Below are positions 15,989 to 26,298 of a stretch of DNA of 64,000 nt, in pieces. The notes below the pieces were generated by a model, which saw only the letters and a list, made by a program, of their open reading frames with translations, did no database searches and had not been told where the DNA came from. Both the position numbers and the translations under genes were made by a program. Within the stretch, counting starts at the first letter, position 1; the number at the start of each line of letters is the position of its first letter. Origin of the DNA: Methylobacterium planeticum (GTDB lineage Bacteria > Pseudomonadota > Alphaproteobacteria > Rhizobiales > Beijerinckiaceae); NCBI RefSeq assembly GCF_008806345.1, contig NZ_VZZJ01000022.1:1-64000 (forward strand). Reading direction: 5' to 3'.

Positions 15989-17250
15989 GCGGCATCGTCA
16001 TCGTCGGCGCGGGCCAGGCGGGCTTCCAGGCCGCGGCCTCCCTGCGGGAGGCGGGCGCCCACGCGCCGATCACGATCGTCGGGGAGGAGCCGGGCCTGCC
16101 CTACCAGCGCCCGCCGCTCTCCAAGGCCTACCTCGCCGGAAAGTCGGATGCCGAGGCCCTGAGCCTGCGCCCGGCGAGCTACCTCGCCGAGCACCGCATC
16201 ACCCTGCGGGCCGGCACCCGCGCCGCCGGGATCGACCGGGCGGCGCGGCGCCTGCACCTCGGCGCGGGCGGGAGCCTGCCCTACGACCACCTCGTCCTCG
16301 CCACGGGGGCGCGCAACAAGGCCCTGCCGGTGCCGGGCGCCGCGCTCGACGGGGTGCGCCAGCTGCGCGGCCTCGCGGACGCGGACCGGCTCAAGGCCGA
16401 CCTCGCGGCGGCCGGGCGCGTCGCGGTGGTGGGGGCCGGCTTCATCGGCCTGGAATTCGCCGCGGTCGCGGCGGCCCGGGGCCTCGCCGTGACGGTGGTG
16501 GAGGCCACCGCCCGGCCGATGGCGCGGGCGGTCTCGCGCGAGATGGGCGCCTTCTTCCGCGCCGCCCACGAGGCCCTCGGCGTCCGCTTCGCCTTCGAGG
16601 CCGGGGTCGAGGCGATCGAGGGGACGGGCGGCCAGGGGACGGGCGGCCAGGAAACGGAGAGCCGGGTGACGGGCCTGCGCCTCGTCGGCGGCGAGACCCT
16701 GCCCGTCGACCTCGTCCTCGTCGGCATCGGCGTGCGGCCGAACCAGGAACTCGCCGAGGAAGCCGGGCTCGCGGTCTCGGACGGCATCCGGGTCGACGCG
16801 TTCCTGGCCACGGACGATCCCGCCATCTCGGCGATCGGCGACTGCGCCCGCTTCCCGAGCCCCTTCGCGCAAGGCCTCTCGCCGGACGGATCGACGCGCA
16901 TCGAATCGGTGCAGAACGCGATCGACCAGGGTCGCAGCCTCGCGGCCCGGCTCACCGGCCGGGCCGCCGCCTACGCGGCGGTGCCCTGGTTCTGGAGCGA
17001 CCAGGGCCGCCACAAGCTGCAGATGGCGGGGCTCACGGCCCCGGACGATGCCAGCGTGGTGCGGGGCTCGGGGGAGGCCTTCTCGGTGTTCCGCTTCCGG
17101 AACGGCGCCCTCAGCGGCGTCGAATCGGTGAACCGGGCGGCCGACCACATGATCGCCCGCCGCCTCCTGGCGGCCGGGACCCACCTCACGCCGGACCAGG
17201 CCGCCGATCCGGGCTTCGACCTCAAGGCCCTGGCGATGCGGGCGCCCTGA
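15985..17250 (+). CDS. FAD-dependent ferredoxin/rubredoxin reductase-like oxidoreductase
   Basis: The 421-residue flavoprotein has the FAD site IVIVGAGQAGFQAAASL at its start, LATGARNK, the NAD(P)H site VAVVGAGFIGLEFAAVAA near 150, and the second FAD motif AIGDCARFP. The C-terminal domain is of the putidaredoxin/ferredoxin reductase type. It would pass electrons from NAD(P)H to a ferredoxin partner, but no ferredoxin gene is adjacent. A short GTGGQ duplication at about residues 213-222 is an insertion in a loop. GTG start overlaps the regulator stop, so the two are co-translated. Confidence 0.85.
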   Translation: MSGIVIVGAGQAGFQAAASLREAGAHAPITIVGEEPGLPYQRPPLSKAYLAGKSDAEALSLRPASYLAEHRITLRAGTRAAGIDRAARRLHLGAGGSLPYDHLVLATGARNKALPVPGAALDGVRQLRGLADADRLKADLAAAGRVAVVGAGFIGLEFAAVAAARGLAVTVVEATARPMARAVSREMGAFFRAAHEALGVRFAFEAGVEAIEGTGGQGTGGQETESRVTGLRLVGGETLPVDLVLVGIGVRPNQELAEEAGLAVSDGIRVDAFLATDDPAISAIGDCARFPSPFAQGLSPDGSTRIESVQNAIDQGRSLAARLTGRAAAYAAVPWFWSDQGRHKLQMAGLTAPDDASVVRGSGEAFSVFRFRNGALSGVESVNRAADHMIARRLLAAGTHLTPDQAADPGFDLKALAMRAP

Positions 17251-17253
17251 GCC

Positions 17254-17577
17254 TCAGCGGTCGTTCTCGGTGGTGAGCGCGTCGGCCCGGGTGCCCTCGT
17301 CGGGGGCGCCGCGCCGCTCCAGCCGCACCCCGGGCGAATCACCGTTGCTGAAGACCGTGCCGGCGGCCATCAGCGCGCTGCGCAACGCCTCGATCTGGCC
17401 GGAGGCGGGATCGCCGCGACCGGCCTCGAAATCGCGCACGAAGGCCTCGTCGAGGCCGACCTTGCCGGCGAGGTCGGCCTCCGACCAGCCGAGGAGGCCG
17501 CGGGCCGCCCGCGACTGCGCCGGGCTCATCGGGGCCGACGTCCACCCGCTCTGCACACCCTCGTCCGATCCGGTCAA
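17254..17577 (-). CDS. XRE-type helix-turn-helix protein
   Basis: The 107-residue product carries an XRE/Cro-type helix-turn-helix at about 19-72: SPAQSRAARGLLGWSEADLA, then VGLDEAFVRDFEAGRGDPA, and a VRLERRG stretch at the end. It has the size of small DNA-binding regulators found widely in Rhizobiales. It converges with the FAD oxidoreductase, 3 bp apart. A weak EcfG-like element (GGAAA-N17-CGTT on the minus strand) lies upstream, one base off consensus. Target unknown. Confidence 0.8.
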   Translation of the reverse strand: MTGSDEGVQSGWTSAPMSPAQSRAARGLLGWSEADLAGKVGLDEAFVRDFEAGRGDPASGQIEALRSALMAAGTVFSNGDSPGVRLERRGAPDEGTRADALTTENDR

Positions 17578-17678
17578 ACCGATCTCTCCTCAACGCTCGC
17601 GCGCCGCCCCGGCGGACGCTGAGACGACAACGAACCGGACGGCCGATCGTTTCCGCCCCGTCCGGCGCGGGCGGTATC

Positions 17679-17730
17679 CCCGGCCCCGTCATGCCCGGCC
17701 CCGTCATGCCCGGCCCCGTCATGCCCGGCC
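17679..17730. repeat. Three and a half 15-bp tandem repeats between divergent genes
   Basis: Unit CCCGGCCCCGTCATG occurs perfectly at 17679-17693, 17694-17708 and 17709-17723, followed by half a unit. It lies in the 396-bp gap between the XRE gene and the META-domain gene. A frame through it would read MPGPV repeatedly, but no gene is supported. Confidence 0.9.
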
Positions 17731-17768
17731 GTCGCCAGCGATCATGCCCATGGGGGCGCCGCGCGCGA

Positions 17769-17791
17769 TTTTCCCGGGAATCGCGGGAAAA
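17769..17791. promoter_or_regulatory. Perfect 8-bp dyad upstream of a promoter
   Basis: TTTTCCCG (17769-17776) and CGGGAAAA (17784-17791) form a perfect inverted repeat with a 7-bp spacer, 17 bp before the -35 element listed next. The position fits an operator or activator site for the META-domain gene. Confidence 0.45.
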
Positions 17792-17808
17792 ACCGCGTTC
17801 AGGCGCCC

Positions 17809-17837
17809 TTGACCATATTTGTGCTGAAATCTTATCC
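17809..17837 (+). promoter_or_regulatory. Sigma70-like promoter for the META-domain gene
   Basis: TTGACC (17809-17814), 17-bp spacer, TTATCC (17832-17837). It stands in the only AT-rich part of the gap, about 137 bp before the ATG of the META-domain gene. Confidence 0.5.
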
Positions 17838-17973
17838 GATTGGCGCTGCTGCACGTCCCGGGCTGAAGGCCTCGCTTCGCCAAGCGCCGTCGGCGTGCGG
17901 CCGACGCTCTCGCGCATCGCCGCGAGCCCGGGATCAGGATCAACGCGATGCGGACACAACAAGGGGCCAGACG

Positions 17974-18477
17974 ATGAGAGCGACGCTGATCGCCGCGCTG
18001 GTTTGCGCCGTGGCGGCCGGGGCAGTGACCACGGCCACGACCGCGCAGGCTCAGGGGATGTCGGGTTTCGGCAAGAAGAACCGCCGTCCCGGAGGCGAGG
18101 AAGAGAAGAAGCAGTACATTCCGGCCGCCAAGGCGCAGGAAAAGATCTTCCCCCTCGACTCGACCTGGACCGCGGTGAGCCTGAACGGCAAGGCCTTCGG
18201 CGGCGCCGACCGGCCGAGCTTCATCATCGACAAGCAGTACCGCGCCCGCGGCTACGGCGGCTGCAACACCTTCGCGGCGACGGCCTTCCCGCTCCGCGAG
18301 CAGCACCTCGCGGTCGGGCCCCTCGCCCTCACCAAGAAGAACTGCGACAAGAGCCTGCAGAGCGCCGAGCAATCCTTCTTCGTGGCCCTGCGCACCGCCG
18401 CGCAATGGGACCTCGTCGGCTCCCAGCTCGTCATCAAGAGCCCGAACGGCGAGATCCGCTTCGACCGCGCCCTCTGA
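17974..18477 (+). CDS. Secreted META-domain (HslJ-like) protein
   Basis: The 167-residue protein has a signal peptide ending near AQAQ (residue 27), a charged linker GKKNRRPGGEEEKKQ, and a META domain: LDSTWTAVSLNGKAFGG, then YGGCNTFAATAF with the conserved G-G-C-N, and a final I-R-F-D-R-A-L. META domains occur in HslJ-type envelope and stress proteins. The start codon follows AGGGG; the frame extends upstream without a signal. A promoter and a dyad lie upstream. Confidence 0.85.
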   Translation: MRATLIAALVCAVAAGAVTTATTAQAQGMSGFGKKNRRPGGEEEKKQYIPAAKAQEKIFPLDSTWTAVSLNGKAFGGADRPSFIIDKQYRARGYGGCNTFAATAFPLREQHLAVGPLALTKKNCDKSLQSAEQSFFVALRTAAQWDLVGSQLVIKSPNGEIRFDRAL

Positions 18478-18616
18478 GGCGCGGGCGCCGGCGCCGCTTG
18501 CGGCGGCGCGCCCGCTTAAGCGGCCGTTGACCACGATCCCCGGTTGTTCCCCGGGGTTTACTCTGCCTTGAACCCCTCCGCGGCTTGCTGCCTCCCGCAA
18601 CAGGAACGAGGCGGGC

Positions 18617-18790
18617 ATGCTTCAGCGAATCGGGTCTCGGGCAGGCAGCACGGCGCTTCGGCGCGAATCCGCGGATGACCCGCGCTACACCGCGCCCGAG
18701 GGCTTCCACCCCGGGGCCCTACGGATCGCCGCCGCCTCCGCCCTGTTCGCGACCCTGCTGGTGCTCTCCGGGCGGCTGTTCGGCTGGTGA
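18617..18790 (+). CDS. 57-residue single-pass membrane protein, hypothetical
   Basis: A short gene with ATG at 18617 and an ACGAGG-like ribosome site ends in TGA at 18788-18790. The product has a basic N-terminus (MLQRIGSRAGSTALRRESAD), a middle part DPRYTAPEGFHPGALR and one membrane helix AAASALFATLLVLSGRLFGW at its end. The amphiphilic layout, with positive residues before the helix, looks like a genuine small membrane protein. No family is known to me. It lies 139 bp after the META gene and upstream of a glycosyltransferase. Confidence 0.55.
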   Translation: MLQRIGSRAGSTALRRESADDPRYTAPEGFHPGALRIAAASALFATLLVLSGRLFGW

Positions 18791-18902
18791 GCCCGGGCGC
18801 CGGGCTCGACCGGGCCGGGCGCTCCCCCTCCCCCCACCCGGGCCGCCCGCACCGGCCCGGTCCGGCCTCCCGCCGGGCAGGCCCCGGCCCCGGAGGGCGG
18901 CG

Positions 18903-20051
18903 ATGGATCGCAGCGGACCCGGCATGAACCAACCGCGCCCCGTCCTCCACGTCATCTCGGGCCTGCGCACCGGGGGGGCCGAGACGATGCTGGTCGCGCT
19001 CTGCCGGACGCTCGGCGCCCGGGGCCTGCCCCAGCACGTGGTCAGCCTGACGGCGGGCGGGCCGAACCTGCCGGTGCTGGAGCGGCTCGGCGTGACGGTC
19101 CACACCCTGGCGCCCCGCGGCCTCGTCGGTTCCGCCGGCGCGGTCCTCGCCCTCTCCCGCCTGATCCGGCGCCTGCGCCCGGCGGTGCTGCAGGGCTGGC
19201 TCTATCACGGGGACCTGTTCGCCGCCCTGGCGCACCGCCTCGCCGGGGCGCCCCGCGCGACGCGGCTCGCCTGGGGCCTGCGCAACTCCGACATCGACCA
19301 TGCCCGCTACGGGCGCCTCCTGGCGCTCGGGGCGCGCCTTTCCGGATGGCCGGACCTCGTGGTCTCGAACAGCCGGGCCGGCGTCGATTTCCACAGGGCG
19401 CAGGGCTACCGCCCGCGCCGCCTCGCGGTGATCCCGAACGGCATCGACACCGCCCGCTTCCGGCCGGACCCGGATGCGCGCGCCGCGGTCCGGGCGGAGC
19501 TCGGCCTGTCTCCGGAGGCCGTGGTGGCGGTGCACGCCGCCCGGCTCGACCCGATGAAGGACCATGCGACGCTCCTGGCGGCCGCGGCGCGCGCGCCCGA
19601 GATCGCCCTGATCCTCGTCGGCGCCGGCACCGAGACCCTGGCCCTGCCGCCCCGGGCGCGCGCCCTCGGGCGCCGGGACGATCCCGAGCGGATCCTCGCC
19701 GCCGGCGACGTCGCGGTCTCGTCCTCGCGCTTCGGCGAGGGTTTCTCGAACGCCCTCGCGGAGGGGATGGCGGCCGGGCTCGTGCCCGTTGCGACCCGGG
19801 TCGGCGATGCCGACAGGATCCTCGGCGACCTCGGGCACCTCGTCCCCCCGGGCGATCCCGACGCCCTCGCGCGCGCGATGCGAGCCGTCGCCCACCTTCC
19901 CGCGTGCGAGCGCGCCCGCGTGGGCGCGCTCGCACGCGGGAAGGTGGAGACCGCCTTCGGGGTCGACGCCATGGCGGACCGCTTCCTCGACGCCTGGCAC
20001 GCGGCCGGCGCGCAGATCCCGGATCGCCCAATCAACAGAGAAAATTCGTGA
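18903..20051 (+). CDS. GT4-type glycosyltransferase
   Basis: The 382-residue protein has the GT-B fold of family 4 glycosyltransferases: [20 protein letters not shown] at the start, [14 protein letters not shown] near 170, [19 protein letters not shown], and the sugar-nucleotide part with [29 protein letters not shown] containing the E-x7-E arrangement. GGAGGG at 18892-18897 sets the start. It probably extends a cell-surface polysaccharide, but it stands alone without other polysaccharide genes. Codons about 330-348 form a perfect inverted repeat (see next entry) without disturbing the alignment expected for the family. Confidence 0.87.
   Translation: MDRSGPGMNQPRPVLHVISGLRTGGAETMLVALCRTLGARGLPQHVVSLTAGGPNLPVLERLGVTVHTLAPRGLVGSAGAVLALSRLIRRLRPAVLQGWLYHGDLFAALAHRLAGAPRATRLAWGLRNSDIDHARYGRLLALGARLSGWPDLVVSNSRAGVDFHRAQGYRPRRLAVIPNGIDTARFRPDPDARAAVRAELGLSPEAVVAVHAARLDPMKDHATLLAAAARAPEIALILVGAGTETLALPPRARALGRRDDPERILAAGDVAVSSSRFGEGFSNALAEGMAAGLVPVATRVGDADRILGDLGHLVPPGDPDALARAMRAVAHLPACERARVGALARGKVETAFGVDAMADRFLDAWHAAGAQIPDRPINRENS
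19892..19947. repeat. Perfect 26-bp inverted repeat with 4-nt loop inside the GT4 gene
   Basis: Arms 19892-19917 and 19922-19947 are exact reverse complements, with loop GCGT. The hairpin encodes part of [19 protein letters not shown], which fits the expected C-terminal helix, so it is not an inserted element. Perfect hairpins of this size in coding DNA are rare. Confidence 0.95.
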
Positions 20052-20160
20052 ATTAGAAGATACCTCGACGCCATCCGGGATATCGGCTAGGCGTCACCCT
20101 CGACGGCATGCGCCGCACGCTCGCGGTGTCAGCACGACCCCTGCCGCCCAGGAGATTTCC

Positions 20161-21138
20161 ATGGCCGATTCCGCTGTTTCGTCCCCCTCCGGCACGCCCG
20201 GCCACGGCCGCGTCTTCGGCTCCATCACCGAAACCATCGGCAACACGCCCCTGGTGCGCCTGAACCGCCTGCCCCAGGAGCGCGGCATCGATGCCGAGAT
20301 CCTGCTGAAGCTCGAGTTCTTCAACCCGATCGCGAGCGTCAAGGACCGCATCGGCGTCAACATGATCGACGCGCTGGAGGCCTCGGGCCGCCTGAAGCCC
20401 GGCGGAACCCTGGTCGAGCCGACCTCCGGCAACACCGGCATCGCCCTCGCCTTCGTGGCGGCGGCCCGCGGCTACCGCCTGATCCTGGTGATGCCCGAGA
20501 CGATGTCGCTCGAGCGCCGCAAGATGCTGGCCTTCCTGGGCGCCGAGCTCGCGCTCACCCCCGGCCCGCAGGGCATGAAGGGCGCCATCGCCAAGGCCGA
20601 GGAACTCCTCAAGGAGATCCCGGGCGCGGTGATGCCCCAGCAATTCGAGAACCCGGCCAACCCCGAGATCCATCGCAAGACCACCGCGGAGGAGATCTGG
20701 AACGACACGCAGGGCCAGCTCGACGCCTTCGTGGCCGGCGTCGGCACCGGCGGCACCATCACGGGCGTCGGCCAGGTGCTGAAGCCCCGCCTGCCGAACC
20801 TCAAGGTCGTGGCCGTCGAGCCCGAGGATTCCCCGGTCCTCTCGGGCGGCCAGCCCGGCCCGCACAAGATCCAGGGCATCGGCGCGGGCTTCGTGCCCGG
20901 CATCCTCGACCGCGGCGTGATCGACGAGGTCATCACGGTCTCGAACCAGACCGCCTTCGAGACCGCCCGCCTCCTCGGGCGCCTCGAGGGCATCCCGGGC
21001 GGGATCTCGACGGGCGGCAACGTCGCGGCGGCCCTCGAGCTCGCGAGCCGGCCCGAGTTCAAGGGCAAGCGCGTCGTCACGGTCGCCTGCTCCTTCGCCG
21101 AGCGCTACATCTCCTCGGCCCTGTTCGAGGGCATCTGA
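20161..21138 (+). CDS. cysK: Cysteine synthase A (O-acetylserine sulfhydrylase)
   Basis: CysK makes cysteine from O-acetylserine and sulfide with PLP. The 325-residue protein has the PLP lysine in [13 protein letters not shown], the substrate loop [22 protein letters not shown] that holds the cofactor phosphate, and [17 protein letters not shown] at 20149-20154 precedes the ATG. The frame extends 124 codons upstream, where it lies over the end of the GT4 gene. Length and motifs are those of CysK rather than CysM. Confidence 0.95.
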   Translation: MADSAVSSPSGTPGHGRVFGSITETIGNTPLVRLNRLPQERGIDAEILLKLEFFNPIASVKDRIGVNMIDALEASGRLKPGGTLVEPTSGNTGIALAFVAAARGYRLILVMPETMSLERRKMLAFLGAELALTPGPQGMKGAIAKAEELLKEIPGAVMPQQFENPANPEIHRKTTAEEIWNDTQGQLDAFVAGVGTGGTITGVGQVLKPRLPNLKVVAVEPEDSPVLSGGQPGPHKIQGIGAGFVPGILDRGVIDEVITVSNQTAFETARLLGRLEGIPGGISTGGNVAAALELASRPEFKGKRVVTVACSFAERYISSALFEGI

Positions 21139-21458
21139 CCGCCGCGCGGGCCCGGCGCTGCCTGCCGGCCCCCCATCGTCGGAGGCCGGTGCCTCCCCGA
21201 GGACGAACGGCGCCCAGGCGCTCTCCCGATCCCGATCCGTGGCGTCGAGGCGGTTCCGACGCCTCGCCCGGAGCTGTTGCGCCCCTACGAAAGCGCGGAT
21301 TGCCCGCCCGCGGCCCGCGCCGGCGGCCGTCCGCGGCGAGGCCCGCGGGCGGGTCCTCGGCATCCCCGACCGGGGGATCGGCGAGGGCCTGCGTCGCCGG
21401 TGCGACGCAACCCCGGCGCTTCGGGCGCGGTTGACCCGCCACATCAGGAGGAACAGCC
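21139..21458. other. Gap of 320 bp without a recognised gene
   Basis: The GC-rich stretch between cysK and the first small hydrophilic gene shows no promoter of known type, no RNA gene and no supported reading frame on either strand. An AGGAGG ribosome site at its end serves the next gene. Confidence 0.6.
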
Positions 21459-21788
21459 ATGACCGACCAGAACCGCGACCGGCCGTCGCTGAAGGAGTTC
21501 GACGCCTATGCGGACCGCAACGGGCAGGACCTCGGCGGCGAGTCGCCCCTCGATGTCGGCATCCCCTCGCGGACGCAGGCCGACCTGAAGGGCGATCCCT
21601 CCGGACAGGCCGAGACCGCGCGCCTCGCGAGCGGCACGCCGGGCCAGGACGCCACCGACGAGACCGAGGCCGAGACGCCCCCCGAGAATCTGCGCCACAT
21701 CGGCGACGCCTCGCAGCCCGGCGCGACGGCGAGCGAGGCGATCGACCGGGCGACCGCCTCCGTCGGTCACGACGACGGGAAGCGCTGA
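21459..21788 (+). CDS. Small disordered acidic protein, hypothetical (first of three)
   Basis: The 109-residue product is hydrophilic, rich in Asp, Glu, Gly, Ser and Thr, with no cysteine and no membrane segment. Only the first 40 residues (KEFDAYADRNGQDLGG) look as if they might fold. The ATG has a strong AGGAGG ribosome site. Its TGA overlaps the next ATG (ATGA), so the genes are coupled. No family is recognised; the composition recalls stress-related disordered proteins, but this is only a resemblance. Confidence 0.75.
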   Translation: MTDQNRDRPSLKEFDAYADRNGQDLGGESPLDVGIPSRTQADLKGDPSGQAETARLASGTPGQDATDETEAETPPENLRHIGDASQPGATASEAIDRATASVGHDDGKR

Positions 21789-22099
21789 TGAGCAAGGACA
21801 GCATCCCCACCGAGACCGTGACCCGGAAGCCGGACGAGGCGGTCGGCACCCCCGGCGGCCCCGCCGCGGGCGGCGGCCGCCAGACGGCGCAGCAATCGGA
21901 GATCACCCGCATGGGCTCCGGCGGGCGCAGCGATGCCGAGCGCAACGAGACCTGGGACGCGGGCGGCGAGCCCGGCCGCAATCCGCCTGCCCTCGGCGGC
22001 TCCTCGGCGGGCCATTCCGACCAGCAGGCCTCGCGCGGTCCCCGCGCGGGCGAGAGCGTGGCGGAGGGCCTCTCGAAGGCCGAGCGCGAGGCGCGCTAG
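21788..22099 (+). CDS. Small disordered Gly/Ser-rich protein, hypothetical (second of three)
   Basis: The 103-residue product starts MSKDSIPTETVTRKPDEAVG and is rich in Gly, Arg, Glu and Gln, with almost no hydrophobic residues: likely intrinsically disordered. It is translationally coupled to the gene before it. No motif is recognised. The plus-strand frame is open to 21239, but that part overlaps the previous gene in another frame and is not expected to be translated. Confidence 0.72.
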   Translation: MSKDSIPTETVTRKPDEAVGTPGGPAAGGGRQTAQQSEITRMGSGGRSDAERNETWDAGGEPGRNPPALGGSSAGHSDQQASRGPRAGESVAEGLSKAEREAR

Positions 22100-22124
22100 A
22101 GCCGCGACGCGGCAAGGAGCATCG

Positions 22125-22298
22125 ATGAGCGACCGACCGGACCGGACCGAGGAGACATCCCCGGCCTCCGACAAGAAGCCCGCCAACGCGGCCCCCGACG
22201 CCGTGAAGGACCCGAACGAGAAGACCGACGGCAAGCCCGGCCTCGGCCCGCAGGGCGGCGCGACGCCGGAGGGCGAGACCGATCCGGGCAGCGGCTAG
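22125..22298 (+). CDS. 57-residue disordered protein, hypothetical (third of three)
   Basis: ATG at 22125 follows AAGGAG by 7 nt. The product is MSDRPDRTEETSPASDKKPAN... and ends GETDPGSG: 57 residues without hydrophobic clusters, rich in Asp, Pro, Lys and Gly. It lies 25 bp after the second small gene and before a strong terminator, so it closes the operon. Function unknown. Confidence 0.65.
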   Translation: MSDRPDRTEETSPASDKKPANAAPDAVKDPNEKTDGKPGLGPQGGATPEGETDPGSG

Positions 22299-22344
22299 GG
22301 AGCCTTCCGGGACCCCCGACCGAGGGCCGCCCCCTTGCAATGCG

Positions 22345-22373
22345 AAAAGGCCGGGCGCGTCCGCCCGGCCTTT
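22345..22373. terminator. Bidirectional intrinsic terminator
   Basis: AAAAGGCCGGGC, a short loop and GCCCGGCCTTT form a perfect stem flanked by an A-run on one side and a T-run on the other. It lies between the three-gene operon (plus) and typA (minus), whose genes converge, and can stop both. Confidence 0.85.
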
Positions 22374-22400
22374 CAGGCTGCGTGGCGAGGCTCGGCGCGA

Positions 22401-24227
<1,827 letters not shown>

Positions 24228-24487
24228 AGGATTTCCGAAGCGAAAAGAACCCGTCACGCCGCGGGCCGCGGGGTTGCGGCCGGCCACGCCGGGTACGGGT
24301 TCGAGCTGTTGCGTTGCAATAGAAGGTGCGGACGCATCCGGCAAGTGCTGGCGACCGAGACCGGTCCTGCAATCCCTGGATGCCGGACCGCGTCGATCGG
24401 GTGCCGATTCGAGCGCCGACAACGCCGCACTGGCCCGGATCGCGCATAGGCGCCATGGCATGAGCGGCATGGGACCTCGGGGGATGA

Positions 24488-25738
24488 ATGTTCGAGCGCG
24501 TCGTTCACGCAGTGCTGAGTCTCGTCCTGCTGCTCGGCGTGGCCGTGCTGTTCTCGACCAATCGGCGGGCGATTCGGCCCCGGGTCGTGCTAGCCGCGCT
24601 CGCCCTGCAGGTGTCGATCGGAGCCCTGATCCTGTTCGTGCCGGTGGGGCGGGCGGGCCTCGGGGCGGTGGCGGGCGTGGTCCAGACCGTGCTGTCCTAC
24701 GGCGACAAGGGCACGGCCTTCCTGTTCGGGGGACTGGTCGAGCCCAGGATGTTCGAGCTGTTCGGCGGCAGCGGCTTCATCCTGGCGCTCCGGGTGCTGC
24801 CGCAGATCCTCTACGTCTCGGCCCTGATCGGCGTGCTCTACCATGTCGGCGCGATGCAGGCCCTCACCCGCATCCTCGGCTCCGGCCTGCGGCGCCTGCT
24901 CGGGACCTCGCGGATCGAGTCCTTCTCGGCGGTCATCACGATCTTCATCGGCCAGAGCGAGATCGCCGTCGCCCTGCGGCCCTTCCTGCCGCTGCTCACC
25001 GGCTCGGAGCTGTTCGCCGTGATGACGAGCGGCGCCGCCTCGACGGCGGGCTCGATCCTGGCCGGCTACGCGGCGCTCGGCGTGCCCATCGAGTACCTGC
25101 TCGCCGCCTCCTTCATGGCGATCCCGGGCGGGCTCCTCTACGCCAAGATGCTGGTGCCCTCGGTCGAGCCGAGCCGGATCACCACCACCCGGGTCGAGTT
25201 CGGCGAGACCCGGGCCGCCAACCTCATCGAGGCGGCGGCCGACGGCACCCAGAAGGGGCTCGCTGTGGCGGTCGCGGTCGGCGCGATGCTGATCGCCTTC
25301 GTCGGGCTGATCGCCTTCGCGGACGGGATCGTGGGGTACCTCGGCGGCCTCGCCGGCTACCCGGCGGCCTCGATCGAGATCATCCTCGGCTGGGCCCTCA
25401 GCCCGCTCGCCTGGATCCTCGGCGTGCCCTGGGAGCAGGCCAGCCTGGTCGGGGGCGCCATCGGGCAGAAGCTCGCCTTCAACGAGTTCCTGGCCTACGC
25501 CAACCTCTCGCCGGTCCTGAAGGCCGGCAGCCTCGATCCGCGCACGACCGCGATCCTGTGCTTCGCGCTCTGCGGCTTCGCGAATTTCGCCTCGATCGCG
25601 ATCCAGCTCGCGAGCTTCTCGAGCCTCGTGCCCGAGCGGCGGTCCGAGGTCGCGCGGCTCGGCCTGCGCGCCATCCTCGGCGGCACGCTCTCGAACCTGA
25701 CGAGCGCGGCCATCGCGGGCCTCTTCATCTCCGGCTGA
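24488..25738 (+). CDS. nupC: NupC-family concentrative nucleoside transporter
   Basis: The 416-residue inner-membrane protein matches CNT nucleoside:cation symporters. It has about ten hydrophobic segments and the signature stretches [34 protein letters not shown] and [12 protein letters not shown] (the conserved G-F-A-N-F-x-S-I). Glutamates and the GQ pair of the substrate site are present. It is divergent from typA over a 260-bp gap. The substrate is probably nucleosides with proton or sodium. Confidence 0.94.
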   Translation: MFERVVHAVLSLVLLLGVAVLFSTNRRAIRPRVVLAALALQVSIGALILFVPVGRAGLGAVAGVVQTVLSYGDKGTAFLFGGLVEPRMFELFGGSGFILALRVLPQILYVSALIGVLYHVGAMQALTRILGSGLRRLLGTSRIESFSAVITIFIGQSEIAVALRPFLPLLTGSELFAVMTSGAASTAGSILAGYAALGVPIEYLLAASFMAIPGGLLYAKMLVPSVEPSRITTTRVEFGETRAANLIEAAADGTQKGLAVAVAVGAMLIAFVGLIAFADGIVGYLGGLAGYPAASIEIILGWALSPLAWILGVPWEQASLVGGAIGQKLAFNEFLAYANLSPVLKAGSLDPRTTAILCFALCGFANFASIAIQLASFSSLVPERRSEVARLGLRAILGGTLSNLTSAAIAGLFISG

Positions 25739-25754
25739 CCTCAGCCCCTTGCGC

Positions 25755-25780
25755 CCGGCCGGCGGTCGCCCGCCGGCCGG
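25755..25780. terminator. Hairpin between convergent genes
   Basis: An 11-bp perfect stem (CCGGCCGGCGG and its complement) with loop TCGC lies between the stops of nupC and the secreted protein gene. A short T-rich run (TCTTCTC) follows on the plus strand. It may act as a terminator. Confidence 0.55.
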
Positions 25781-25818
25781 ACGTCTTCTCGGGACGGGCC
25801 GGTCACGAGGCCGGCCCC

Positions 25819-26187
25819 TCAGTTCAGCGCCGCAGCCTCGCGGATCGCCGCGTTGCCGGCGCGGGGCTGCGAGACCGTGACGGTGTCGCCCTCGCGGCTG
25901 ATCTCGACGGCCTCGGCTTCGGCGCCGAGACCGCGGGGCGCCGACAGGGTCACGCTCTGGCCCGATGCCAGGACAGCCTCGAAGCGGACGGCGGGCGCGG
26001 CGGCGCGGGGCGCCAGGGTGACGACGACGCGGTAGCCCTTGGGCTCGGCCGTGTAATAGGCGACGCCCGCGAGGCTGCCGAGGCTGACGCTGCCGCCGGC
26101 GACCGGCTTGATGCTGTCGGCGGCGCGCGCCGTACCGGTGACGGCGAGGAGCGCGGCAGCGGCCAGGATGGTGGTACGAAGAGTCAT
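25819..26187 (-). CDS. Secreted hypothetical protein
   Basis: The 122-residue product has a clear signal peptide ([22 protein letters not shown], cleavage after ARA-A) and a compact beta-rich mature part that begins [23 protein letters not shown] and ends REAAALN. No family is recognised. It is divergent from a LysR gene, with 98 bp between the starts; two dyads lie in that gap. The gene is a good candidate target of that regulator. Confidence 0.72.
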   Translation of the reverse strand: MTLRTTILAAAALLAVTGTARAADSIKPVAGGSVSLGSLAGVAYYTAEPKGYRVVVTLAPRAAAPAVRFEAVLASGQSVTLSAPRGLGAEAEAVEISREGDTVTVSQPRAGNAAIREAAALN

Positions 26188-26237
26188 GATCGTGTGTCTT
26201 TCCGCTGTGGCGGGGGCGTGCTGCCCTTGCCTGTGCG

Positions 26238-26298
26238 GCGAATATGTTTCGCATTGCAGCATGGATCAAACAGATAGGATCGATAGTGACTATTGATC
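26238..26298. promoter_or_regulatory. Two dyads in the LysR/secreted-protein intergenic region
   Basis: GCGAA-N5-TTCGC (26238-26252) and a 21-bp near-perfect palindrome GATCGATAGT-G-ACTATTGATC (26278-26298, one mismatch) lie between the divergent genes; the second covers the GTG start of the LysR gene. They are likely operator sites for the LysR protein, which would allow autoregulation. Confidence 0.55.

Noticed and set aside
17641-17740. CRISPR array at the tandem repeats
   Set aside because: The 15-bp units are contiguous without spacers, so they are simple tandem repeats.
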